Assembly (NCBI GenBank): GCA_947500645.1
Contig: CANMSD010000001.1
Coordinates: 558,001-622,000 of the forward strand
Direction of reading: 5' to 3'
Source: an uncultured Erythrobacter sp.
GTDB taxonomy: Bacteria; Pseudomonadota; Alphaproteobacteria; Sphingomonadales; Sphingomonadaceae
DNA: 64,000 nucleotides
Positions 45,715 to 53,483 of this stretch are shown piece by piece. Within the stretch, counting starts at the first letter, position 1. Every line of letters starts with the position of its first letter. The position numbers and the translations under genes are program-made. The notes beneath the pieces were generated by a model. It did not search any database. It saw only the letters and a list, made by a program, of their open reading frames with translations, and was not told the origin of the DNA.

Positions 45715-45836
45715 AGCGCGGTCAAATTCCCATGATCACAGGTTGCGAACCCCGTGTGACGAATTCGGGTGGCGCGGGCAAGACCTTGCATACGAAACCA
45801 TTTGAAAGGATAGCGGTGTGAAGGGGAGCCAAAACT
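45715..45836. promoter_or_regulatory. divergent region between pdhC and a universal stress gene
   Basis: The 122-bp region must drive pdhC leftward and usp rightward. A GAAGGGGAG ribosome binding site precedes the usp ATG. No convincing -35/-10 pair can be named. Confidence 0.35.
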
Positions 45837-46289
45837 ATGCGTACATTCCTGGTTGTGATGGATGAAAGCGAGGAAGCGCGCGCCGCTTTGCGCTACGCCG
45901 CGCGCCGCGCAGTCGCCGTCAAAGGCGCTGTTCACATCCTTGCGCTCGTCCCCCAACAGAATGTCAGCGCATTCGGCGCAGTGCAGGCGACGATTGAGCA
46001 AGAGGCACGCGACCGCGCTGAAATGCTTGCTCATGGCATCGGTGGAAACCTGCTCGCAGAAAGCGGCATCATGCCGACCATCTCGGTCAAGGTTGGCAAA
46101 GGGCAAACAATCGTCGCCGATTTTCTGAAAGATCATAAAGAGGTCGCGGCGCTGATTTTAGGCGCGGCGGAGGGCGGATCGCCTGGGCCGCTGGTCACCC
46201 ACTTTTCAGCTCATGCCGGATCGCTGCCTTGCCCGCTCTATGTCATTCCGAACGATTACGACGAGACGAGCAGCGATCACGAGGCTTGA
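45837..46289 (+). CDS. universal stress protein, UspA family
   Basis: The 150-residue protein has the UspA alpha/beta fold: MRTFLVVMDESEEARAALRY at the N-terminus, and GAAEGGSPGPLVTHFSAHAG near the C-terminus matches the ATP-binding GxxG-x9-GS motif. It likely binds ATP and responds to starvation or oxidative stress. It is alone on its strand between pdhC and the RNase R ORF. Confidence 0.88.
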   Translation: MRTFLVVMDESEEARAALRYAARRAVAVKGAVHILALVPQQNVSAFGAVQATIEQEARDRAEMLAHGIGGNLLAESGIMPTISVKVGKGQTIVADFLKDHKEVAALILGAAEGGSPGPLVTHFSAHAGSLPCPLYVIPNDYDETSSDHEA

Positions 46290-46311
46290 TGCTCACACGA
46301 ATTGGCAAGGC

Positions 46312-48618
46312 CTATTTCCGTCGGCCCTGATGGCGGATATTGCCGGGCCTGCCGCGTTTGCCGGCCATGTATTTGCCCTTTTTCTGCGGGCCCTTCTTGA
46401 AGCTTGGCTTTCCGCGGCGTGGCGGCGGCCTATTCCCTCGAGGTTCGATAGCCTGACCATCGCTGTCGACCGGCACGAACTTCAGCGCGCCGGTTAGCGG
46501 GTTTGACTCTGCGAGTTGAAGGGTCAGCTTGTCACCCGGGGAATAACTTGTTCCGCTGTCTTCACCGACCAAGGTCTGCGACGCTTCTTCGTAGCGGAAG
46601 TGCTCTGCGCCGAGCGTGGAGACCGGCACCAACCCGTCACCGCCAAGACCGACGATGGTGGCGAAGAAACCGAAGCCCTGCACGCCGGTGATGCGCGTTT
46701 CGAAATTCTCGCCCACCCGGCCCGACAGCCAGGCCGCGACATAGCGATCAATCGTGTCCCGCTCGGCCTCCATCGCGCGCCGCTCGGTCTGGCTGATCGC
46801 ATCGGTTATCTGTTGCAGATTGGTCCGATCACGATCCGAAAGGCCGGTGCCGTCGGGCAGCGCGACTATGGGCTTGGGCTGTTCGAGCTTGTAGGCATCG
46901 ACCAGCGCACGGTGAACCAAGAGGTCGGCATAGCGGCGGATTGGACTGGTGAAGTGCGCGTAAGACCCCAGTGCCAAGCCGAAATGGCCGGAATTGGCCG
47001 GTCCGTAGTAAGCTTGCATTTGGCTGCGCAGCACGGCCTCCATCACCTGCGCTTTTTCGTCCTCGTCGCTCACGTCCTTTAGCATGCGGTTGAACAGGCT
47101 GGGCGTGATGACTTGGCCCAGCGCCAGCTTGCGCCCGAACGTCTCCATGTAATCGCGCAGCGCGGTCAGCTTTTCGCGGCTCGGTTGCTCGTGAACCCGG
47201 TAGACGACCGGAGAGTTCTTCGCCTCCAGCGCCTTTGCCGCTGCGACATTTGCCGCAATCATGAAGTCCTCGACCACGCGGTGAGCATCGAGCCGTTCGC
47301 GCACGGCGATTTCAGCAATTTGACCCTTGTCATCGAGCACTACGCGGCGTTCAGGCAGCTCCAGGTTAAGTGGATCGCGAGCTTCCCGCGCCGCCGCAAG
47401 TGCGCGCCAGGCTTCCCACAAATGCGAGAGATGTTCGGGCGGATCGCCCTTATCGACCGCCGCCTGCGCATCCTCATAGGCGATGTTGTGATGGATGCGG
47501 ACAATCGCGCGGGTAAAGCGGTGGCTCGTTACCTTGCCCTTGGCGTCGATCCGCAAATGGCAGGCCATGGCTGCGCGGTCTTCCCCTTCGCGAAGAGAGC
47601 AAACGTCCGCGCTCAATATCTCCGGCAGCATAGGGACGACCCGGTCGGGAAAATAGACCGAATTGCCGCGCTTTCTCGCCTCGCGGTCAAGCGCGCCGCC
47701 GGGTCGCACGTAGTAGGAGACATCGGCAATCGCGACGAGCGCCTTGAAGCCGCCCTGACCGTCAGGTTCGGCCCAGATCGCATCATCGTGATCGCGCGCG
47801 TCCGCCGGGTCGATCGCCACAATGGGCAGATCGCGCAGGTCTTCGCGGCGCTCGTCTGATAGCGTGAGTTCGGTTGCACGTTCCGCCTCAGCCAGAACCT
47901 CGGACGGGAAAGTGTGCGGAATGCCATGTTTGGCAATCGCAATCAGGCTAAAGCTCTTGGGCGCAAGCGGATCGCCGATCACTTCGACAACCTTTACGCC
48001 CGCGCGCTCGGATCGCCCTACCCGCTCGCACAGCACCAATTGGCCTTCCTCGGCCTCACCCAAATCGGCAATCGGAGAGGAATTGCGGATGCGTTTGTCG
48101 ACCGGCGCAAGCCAAGCCTTGCCGCTGCCATCCTTCTCGACCACGCCGAGCAGGCCTTCGCTGCGCGCGGGGAGTTTTTTCATCGGGTGAGCAATCCACC
48201 CGCTATCGGTCTCTTCGGTGCGGGACAGCACACGATCGCCGCGCTTGAGGGCGGGCATTGCCTTGCCACCACGCCCGCGTTTTTCCTTCATGATCAGGCG
48301 CGGCGGCTTCTCCGGTGCATCGGGAGCCCAGTTTTCGGGAACGGCAATCGCCTCACCATCCTCGATCTCAACCACCTTCAGCACGGTGACTTTCGGCACA
48401 CCGCCCATCCGGTGATAGGCGGTTTTCTTGCCGTCGATCAGCCCTTCTTCGGCCATGTCCTTGAGCAGCCGTTTGAGCGCAATCTTCTCCTGCCCTTTCA
48501 GGCCGAATGCGCGCGCGATCTCGCGCTTGCCCGCTGGACCATCGGCGGTTTGGATGAATTCAAGGACTTGGGCCTTTGACGGCATGCCTGCCGGACGGCG
48601 CTTAGGAGGTTTTGCCAT
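46312..48618 (-). CDS. rnr: ribonuclease R, from an internal start in the M28-RNase R frame
   Basis: Starting at ATG 48618 (MAKPPKRRPAGMPSKAQVLE) the product has 768 residues, the normal length for RNase R. It has the N-terminal winged-helix (AGKREIARAFGLKGQEKIAL), cold-shock segments, the RNB catalytic motif AIDPADARDHDDAIW, SPIRRYADLLVHRAL, an S1 domain (GVQGFGFFATIVGLG) and a Lys/Arg-rich tail. It degrades structured RNA 3' to 5'. The N-terminal sequence looks like a native RNase R start. A recognisable ribosome binding site is weak. Confidence 0.88.
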   Translation of the reverse strand: MAKPPKRRPAGMPSKAQVLEFIQTADGPAGKREIARAFGLKGQEKIALKRLLKDMAEEGLIDGKKTAYHRMGGVPKVTVLKVVEIEDGEAIAVPENWAPDAPEKPPRLIMKEKRGRGGKAMPALKRGDRVLSRTEETDSGWIAHPMKKLPARSEGLLGVVEKDGSGKAWLAPVDKRIRNSSPIADLGEAEEGQLVLCERVGRSERAGVKVVEVIGDPLAPKSFSLIAIAKHGIPHTFPSEVLAEAERATELTLSDERREDLRDLPIVAIDPADARDHDDAIWAEPDGQGGFKALVAIADVSYYVRPGGALDREARKRGNSVYFPDRVVPMLPEILSADVCSLREGEDRAAMACHLRIDAKGKVTSHRFTRAIVRIHHNIAYEDAQAAVDKGDPPEHLSHLWEAWRALAAAREARDPLNLELPERRVVLDDKGQIAEIAVRERLDAHRVVEDFMIAANVAAAKALEAKNSPVVYRVHEQPSREKLTALRDYMETFGRKLALGQVITPSLFNRMLKDVSDEDEKAQVMEAVLRSQMQAYYGPANSGHFGLALGSYAHFTSPIRRYADLLVHRALVDAYKLEQPKPIVALPDGTGLSDRDRTNLQQITDAISQTERRAMEAERDTIDRYVAAWLSGRVGENFETRITGVQGFGFFATIVGLGGDGLVPVSTLGAEHFRYEEASQTLVGEDSGTSYSPGDKLTLQLAESNPLTGALKFVPVDSDGQAIEPRGNRPPPRRGKPSFKKGPQKKGKYMAGKRGRPGNIRHQGRRK

Positions 48619-50055
48619 AGACACGCGCCTATGGACGCGAAGCTGCTCGCTGTCACCTTCCGGCTGCGCAACCGGCTCGAATGCACCACCGGGAACCGCC
48701 GTGGAAACAGGAGAGCAATAGTCGTCATTGCAAGAGGCAACGCCGATCAGCCAATCATCACCGCGAAACGGGATCGAGCGGCCGGTTTCACCATCGGTCC
48801 GATTTGTGATCAGCCTGTCGGTGAAGTTGGAACCATCGTTACCTTTCGGTGCAGTCTCTCTCCAGTGCGGTTCGTCGGTTCGCCGAAGCTTGATCATATA
48901 TTGATCCGCACCCGGAATAACGCCCCAAGACAGCTCGGTATCAACCCTCACCGCCGCATCTGCGGTAACCTTGGGCGGCATCGGCGCCATCGCCAGAGCG
49001 TGCAGCGCCCGCACGTTCAGTTGCGATGCCCGGGTCAAATAATCGAAATCGAGCTCATCGACCGTGTCGCCATATTTGATGCCATTCTCGGTTCGCAGGT
49101 CCTGATGCTGGTGCTCGTAATCTTCGACCGCCACGGTGATCCGCACCGCCGGATAACCCTTGTCGAGAAACGGGATCTGGTCTCCTCCACGACCCATGCG
49201 GTCGGTCCGCCAGATCTGCCGCACCTGCATACCATCGGGGTTTTCAGCCGCCAGATTGGCGAGCCATCGCGAAAGGTTACGCCCCGGACTGTCATTCTCC
49301 CCGCCAAAGCGGCGTTGGCGAGCTCGCAATTCGGAAGTCGAGTCAGCGCGAAGCCCCTCCGAAAAGACCCGCACGTGTTTCGCATCGCAGAACCCGTCCG
49401 ACCCGCAGGAATTGCCGATCATGTCGTTGTTGAGCACAGCCTTCACGGTCATGCCCTGCTCCTCGACCCAATCGGCCAGTATGCGCGCACCGTAAAGGCC
49501 CTGCTCCTCGCCGGTCAGCAGCGCGTAGATAATGGTCGAAGGGTATTCTTGCGGCGAGAGGATGCGCGACGCCTCCAGGATCATCACGCTGCCCGAACCA
49601 TCGTCGTTCGCGCCGGGGGCATCGTCGGTGCCATTCAGCGGATCGGTGACGCGGCTGTCATAGTGACCTTGAACAATGATCACCTCGTTCGGGCGTTCGC
49701 TGCCGCGCTGGATCGCAACGGCGTTCCTCACCAAAGTGGGTTCAGGAATGCGGCGGCCATCGGGCTCAATCACGCGCTCGACCGATTGCACCTCAAAACA
49801 GTCATCACATGTGCTGCCGATCCGGCGGAATTCATCGAGCGCCCAGTTCACCGCAGCGCCGATTCCACGCTCGGGATCGGTCTGGCTGGAAAGCGTGTGG
49901 CGCGTCCCGAAACTAACGATTGTGTCCATGTCGGCGCGAAGGCGCTCTTCGGACACTTGCTCCGCAAGGGCATCACCAGTCGGTGCCGACGTATGATCAT
50001 CGGCAGCGAGCGGAGCGGAAACGAGAGAGACGAGCAGGGCTAGACGTTTGAGCAT
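46312..50055 (-). CDS. continuous ORF: exported M28 metallopeptidase joined in frame to RNase R
   Basis: A single open frame of 1247 codons has no stop between two proteins that are normally separate. Residues 1-479 are an M28 zinc aminopeptidase: signal peptide (MLKRLALLVSLVSAPLAA), ligands in VQGHYDSR and GANDDGSG, TGEEQGLYGA (catalytic Glu) and NNDMIGN. Residues 480 onward are RNase R. Either a true fusion, loss of a stop codon, or two overlapping translation units (internal ATG at 48618) is possible. The first part would be exported while RNase R must act in the cytoplasm, so separate translation is the simpler reading. Confidence 0.7.
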   Translation of the reverse strand: MLKRLALLVSLVSAPLAADDHTSAPTGDALAEQVSEERLRADMDTIVSFGTRHTLSSQTDPERGIGAAVNWALDEFRRIGSTCDDCFEVQSVERVIEPDGRRIPEPTLVRNAVAIQRGSERPNEVIIVQGHYDSRVTDPLNGTDDAPGANDDGSGSVMILEASRILSPQEYPSTIIYALLTGEEQGLYGARILADWVEEQGMTVKAVLNNDMIGNSCGSDGFCDAKHVRVFSEGLRADSTSELRARQRRFGGENDSPGRNLSRWLANLAAENPDGMQVRQIWRTDRMGRGGDQIPFLDKGYPAVRITVAVEDYEHQHQDLRTENGIKYGDTVDELDFDYLTRASQLNVRALHALAMAPMPPKVTADAAVRVDTELSWGVIPGADQYMIKLRRTDEPHWRETAPKGNDGSNFTDRLITNRTDGETGRSIPFRGDDWLIGVASCNDDYCSPVSTAVPGGAFEPVAQPEGDSEQLRVHRRVSMAKPPKRRPAGMPSKAQVLEFIQTADGPAGKREIARAFGLKGQEKIALKRLLKDMAEEGLIDGKKTAYHRMGGVPKVTVLKVVEIEDGEAIAVPENWAPDAPEKPPRLIMKEKRGRGGKAMPALKRGDRVLSRTEETDSGWIAHPMKKLPARSEGLLGVVEKDGSGKAWLAPVDKRIRNSSPIADLGEAEEGQLVLCERVGRSERAGVKVVEVIGDPLAPKSFSLIAIAKHGIPHTFPSEVLAEAERATELTLSDERREDLRDLPIVAIDPADARDHDDAIWAEPDGQGGFKALVAIADVSYYVRPGGALDREARKRGNSVYFPDRVVPMLPEILSADVCSLREGEDRAAMACHLRIDAKGKVTSHRFTRAIVRIHHNIAYEDAQAAVDKGDPPEHLSHLWEAWRALAAAREARDPLNLELPERRVVLDDKGQIAEIAVRERLDAHRVVEDFMIAANVAAAKALEAKNSPVVYRVHEQPSREKLTALRDYMETFGRKLALGQVITPSLFNRMLKDVSDEDEKAQVMEAVLRSQMQAYYGPANSGHFGLALGSYAHFTSPIRRYADLLVHRALVDAYKLEQPKPIVALPDGTGLSDRDRTNLQQITDAISQTERRAMEAERDTIDRYVAAWLSGRVGENFETRITGVQGFGFFATIVGLGGDGLVPVSTLGAEHFRYEEASQTLVGEDSGTSYSPGDKLTLQLAESNPLTGALKFVPVDSDGQAIEPRGNRPPPRRGKPSFKKGPQKKGKYMAGKRGRPGNIRHQGRRK

Positions 50056-50094
50056 GCGCCGGTTTGTGCCGCGCGATGCTCCACTGCGCAAGGG

Positions 50095-51639
50095 CTAGTA
50101 AGCGCGCGCCACCAATATCCGCTCAACCGCAGGCTCTCCGGTGAAGATACACGCGCCGCCTGCAGGCTCGCTGCCCCGGGGCACGTTGCGGATAGTAAGC
50201 TTGTGCGCTTTCAATTGCTCGACCACTTTTTCAAGCGCGTCTCCGGTGGGCTTGGACCATTGCACTTCGACCCAGCCCGGATACTTGCCGCCATTCGCGA
50301 AATGGTCTGCCACTTCGCTCCACTCGCTCATACCGCTCGTGACATTGGCATCGCGGCGCTCACGCGCTTCGTTGAAGAGGTTCGCTTGGATCTCTTCGAG
50401 CATCGCACCCATCTCGCCAGCCACATCGTCGCGTTTCGGGGTAACGAATGCCACCTTGCCGGTCTCTGAGTTCCAGAGCTTGTCACGGCGCAGCAGGCTG
50501 ACGAGGCCCACCTCCATATCGCGGCCGCCGACTTCGATAATGACAGGCGCACCCTTGCGCACCCAGTCCCAGCGCTTGGCCGTCGCCTTGCCCGGCGAAG
50601 TGTCGAGCCAGACGCGAGTCTTCTCACCCAGCGCGCTCGTGGCAGACAGTTGCGTGTGAAGTTCGCGGCAATAATCGAGCAGCGCTCCGTCTTCCGGCTT
50701 GTCGCGCAGCATAGGCAGGATGATGATCTGATGCGGGGCGATCGCAGGCGGCACACGCAGCCCGTCATCATCGCCATGGGTCATGATCACGCCGCCAACC
50801 ATGCGCGTCGAAACGCCCCAGCTGGTCGTATGGCAATATTGCTGAGTGCCTTCGCGGTCCTGATACTGAATGCCTGCCGCTTCGGCGAAATTGGTGCCGA
50901 GATAATGCGATGTGCCGGCTTGCAACGCCTTACCGTCCTGCATCATCGCTTCGATCGACCAGGTTTCGACAGCACCGGGAAAGCGCTCATTCTCCGGTTT
51001 CTCACCCGCGATCACGGGCAGCGCCAGATCTTCCTCGGCACAGGCGCGATACATCTCAAGCGCGCGGTGCGTTTCCTCCAGCGCCTGCTCGCGATTTTCA
51101 TGCGCCGTATGTCCTTCCTGCCAGAGGAACTCGCTAGTGCGCAGGAACATCCGCGTGCGCATTTCCCAGCGGACCACATTGGCCCATTGGTTCGTGAGCA
51201 GCGGCAGATTGCGCCAGCTCTGAATCCAGCGCGCCATTGCATCGCCGATAATCGTCTCAGAAGTCGGCCGCACCACGAGCGGCTCCTCCAGCTTCGCCTC
51301 TGGATCCGGCACGAGCTTGCCTTCGCCATCTGCGATCAGGCGGTGATGCGTGACCACCGCCATCTCCTTGGCAAAGCCATCGACATGCTCTGCCTCGCGC
51401 TCGAAATTCTTGAGCGGAATGAAGATTGGGAAATAGCAATTCTGCACTCCCGCTGCCTTGATCCGATCATCGAGCAGGCGCTGAATCCGCTCCCAAATAC
51501 CGTAGCCCCATGGCTTGATCACCATGCACCCACGAACACCGGATTCCTCGGCCATATCGGCTTCGGCAACGACCGTCTGATACCATTTCGCGAAATCGTC
51601 AGCGCGTTTCACTGTCAGGGCATGGCGGATATTGGACAC
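50095..51639 (-). CDS. proS: prolyl-tRNA synthetase, archaeal/eukaryal-type (ProS family I)
   Basis: This 514-residue class II synthetase matches the archaeal/eukaryal ProRS type: it ends in a C-terminal tyrosine (ERILVARAY), has the long anticodon-binding plus C-terminal region (SEWSEVADHFANGGKYPGW) and lacks the bacterial INS editing insertion. Class II motifs include VVRPTSETIIGDAMARW and TNQWANVVRWEMRTRMFLRT. Most alphaproteobacteria use a short bacterial type; the sphingomonad group is an exception. It starts at GTG 51639 after a GGGAAGA site. Confidence 0.94.
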   Translation of the reverse strand: MSNIRHALTVKRADDFAKWYQTVVAEADMAEESGVRGCMVIKPWGYGIWERIQRLLDDRIKAAGVQNCYFPIFIPLKNFEREAEHVDGFAKEMAVVTHHRLIADGEGKLVPDPEAKLEEPLVVRPTSETIIGDAMARWIQSWRNLPLLTNQWANVVRWEMRTRMFLRTSEFLWQEGHTAHENREQALEETHRALEMYRACAEEDLALPVIAGEKPENERFPGAVETWSIEAMMQDGKALQAGTSHYLGTNFAEAAGIQYQDREGTQQYCHTTSWGVSTRMVGGVIMTHGDDDGLRVPPAIAPHQIIILPMLRDKPEDGALLDYCRELHTQLSATSALGEKTRVWLDTSPGKATAKRWDWVRKGAPVIIEVGGRDMEVGLVSLLRRDKLWNSETGKVAFVTPKRDDVAGEMGAMLEEIQANLFNEARERRDANVTSGMSEWSEVADHFANGGKYPGWVEVQWSKPTGDALEKVVEQLKAHKLTIRNVPRGSEPAGGACIFTGEPAVERILVARAY

Positions 51640-51729
51640 GGGGGTCTTCCCTCAAAAATTAGGTGCAACTGCGAGATGGATACGAGTGCGCGCTAAGGCA
51701 GCCTCGCAGGATTGGCAATCGGCACGCGA

Positions 51730-52353
51730 TTATTTGCTAAGCTGATCGAGCTTCTTCTGCATCGCTGCCATCTGTTCGCGCAAGGCCGCGATCTCACCAT
51801 CATGGCCATCGTTGGTGGGCGTGGTCGAGGTCGCTTTTTTTGCAGTCGAAGCCGCTGGCTTGCGCTTCGCACTCACCCCGGGGATCAGAGCATCGGCGGC
51901 GGCGCGCATCATCGCCATATTGGTTTCGTGAATGGCCGAGATCGGATTGTTCGACATCCCCTTCTCAAAGGCCTCGCGAATCTTGGCCTGATTCTCGCGG
52001 AAATTGGCCATGCTCGCTTCAAGGTAGCTCGGCATCATCGCCTGCATGGAATTGCCGTACATGCCGATCAATTGGCGCAAGAAGCTTACCGGCAGCATCT
52101 GCTCTCCATTGGCCTCTTCATCCATGATGATCTGTGTGAGGATCGAATGGGTGATATCGTCGCCGGACTTGGCATCAAGCACTTGAAATTCGACATTATC
52201 GCGCACCATTCCCGCCAAATCATCCAACGTAATATAGCTGGAAGAGCTGGTGTTATAGAGCCGCCGATTGGCGTATTTTTTGATGATGATTGCATCGCCC
52301 GCCGCGCCGTCTTTGCCGCCGCCGGACTTTGCCGATTTCGCTTTGCCTGCCAT
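51730..52353 (-). CDS. phaR: polyhydroxyalkanoate synthesis repressor PhaR
   Basis: The 207-residue protein has the PHB accumulation regulatory domain (IIIKKYANRRLYNTSSSSYI, then LDDLAGMVRDNVEFQVLDAK, residues about 22-63) and a second helical part (QMLPVSFLRQLIGMYGNSMQ). A Lys/Ala/Thr-rich linker leads to a C-terminal helix (EIAALREQMAAMQKKLDQLS). PhaR binds PHB granules and represses phasin and PHA genes. No pha genes are in the window. It lies between proS and alr. Confidence 0.93.
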   Translation of the reverse strand: MAGKAKSAKSGGGKDGAAGDAIIIKKYANRRLYNTSSSSYITLDDLAGMVRDNVEFQVLDAKSGDDITHSILTQIIMDEEANGEQMLPVSFLRQLIGMYGNSMQAMMPSYLEASMANFRENQAKIREAFEKGMSNNPISAIHETNMAMMRAAADALIPGVSAKRKPAASTAKKATSTTPTNDGHDGEIAALREQMAAMQKKLDQLSK

Positions 52354-52427
52354 GATGTGATCCCGTATTTTATGCGTTGCAAAACGCTTAGCACCTGCAC
52401 AATGTGCAGCGCAACATCGGCTTTTAG

Positions 52428-53483
52428 CTAACGCAGACGCTGTCCCAAAACGGTCAGCAATTCATACTGTGATAGAGCGCTTTGCTGCGCAGCATCAGGC
52501 AGCGAATAAGGCACGGAAAGCCAGTCGCCTTCGCGCACCTCCGGCGCATTGGTGAGGTCGACAACCACCATGTCCATCGACACTTTTCCGAGCAACGTCA
52601 GGTGCCTGTCATCGTGCAGCAAATGGCTACCGCTGCATCCACCGACATTACCCCAACTGCGCAAAAAGCCGTCGGCATAGCCCAGCGAGACCACCCCTAC
52701 CCGCATGTCTGTAGATGCGGTGAATTCGGCATTGTAGCCCACTTTGTCTCCGGCCTCGAGATCGCGCGTCTGGATGATCACTGCTTCTGGATAGGCCACT
52801 TGGCGGATTACATCTGTCAGCTCCGATCGGGCAATCCCGCCATAGAGCGACAGCCCCGGACGAGTAAGTTCGAAAGCATAGTCCTTGCCCAAGGCGATCC
52901 CGGCACTGTTCGCGAGGCTCAGTGATTTGTGCTCGATTTGCCCGATGACTTCGCGAAAGGCCGCGAGCTGGCGCGCGTTACGCTGGCTGTCTTCGTCCGC
53001 GCAGGCCAGGTGCGACATCAGCACATCGATGTCGAGCGCCTTGATCGCATCATCGGAGATTTGAGTTGGCGAGATGCCTAGGCGGTTGATCCCGGTATCC
53101 ACCATTAGGTGGCAGCGCCCTCCCCCGGCCTCGGTCCAACGGCGCGCCTGCTGGATCGAATTGATCACGGGCACCGCGCCGATCGCCTTTGCATAGGCAA
53201 CGTCCTGAGCGGTCATCGGGCCATGAAGCACAGCGATGTCGCCTGCGGGGACATAACGAGCGACTGCCTCCACTTCGCTCCAATGCGCGACAAAGAAACT
53301 CGACGCCCCGACATCGCTCAGGGTCGGCAGGCACTCGTCCACACCAAGCCCGTAACAATCCGCCTTTACAGCAGCCCCCGTGCGAGCAGCCCCGCTCAAC
53401 CGGTCGAGCGATTGCCAATTGTGAGCGAGCGCGGCATGGTCGATCCTAAGGCGCAGGCTTGCAGGCGGCGGTTCAACTGACAT
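52428..53483 (-). CDS. alr: alanine racemase
   Basis: This 351-residue PLP enzyme converts L- to D-alanine for peptidoglycan. The PLP lysine is in AAVKADCYGLG; TRPGLSLYGGIA and GYNAEFTASTDMRVGVVSLGYADGF are conserved, as is KVSMDMVVVDL. Start ATG 53483 overlaps the transporter stop by 11 bases. D-alanine supply links it loosely to the carboxypeptidase gene at 36.7-37.8 kb. Confidence 0.94.
   Translation of the reverse strand: MSVEPPPASLRLRIDHAALAHNWQSLDRLSGAARTGAAVKADCYGLGVDECLPTLSDVGASSFFVAHWSEVEAVARYVPAGDIAVLHGPMTAQDVAYAKAIGAVPVINSIQQARRWTEAGGGRCHLMVDTGINRLGISPTQISDDAIKALDIDVLMSHLACADEDSQRNARQLAAFREVIGQIEHKSLSLANSAGIALGKDYAFELTRPGLSLYGGIARSELTDVIRQVAYPEAVIIQTRDLEAGDKVGYNAEFTASTDMRVGVVSLGYADGFLRSWGNVGGCSGSHLLHDDRHLTLLGKVSMDMVVVDLTNAPEVREGDWLSVPYSLPDAAQQSALSQYELLTVLGQRLR

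Noticed and set aside
48631-50043. A 470-codon + strand frame opposite the M28 peptidase
   Set aside because: It has no family resemblance and lies wholly opposite a peptidase with intact zinc ligands.
50650-51696. A 348-codon + strand frame opposite proS
   Set aside because: Composition is Arg/His-rich antisense; proS is clearly the real gene.
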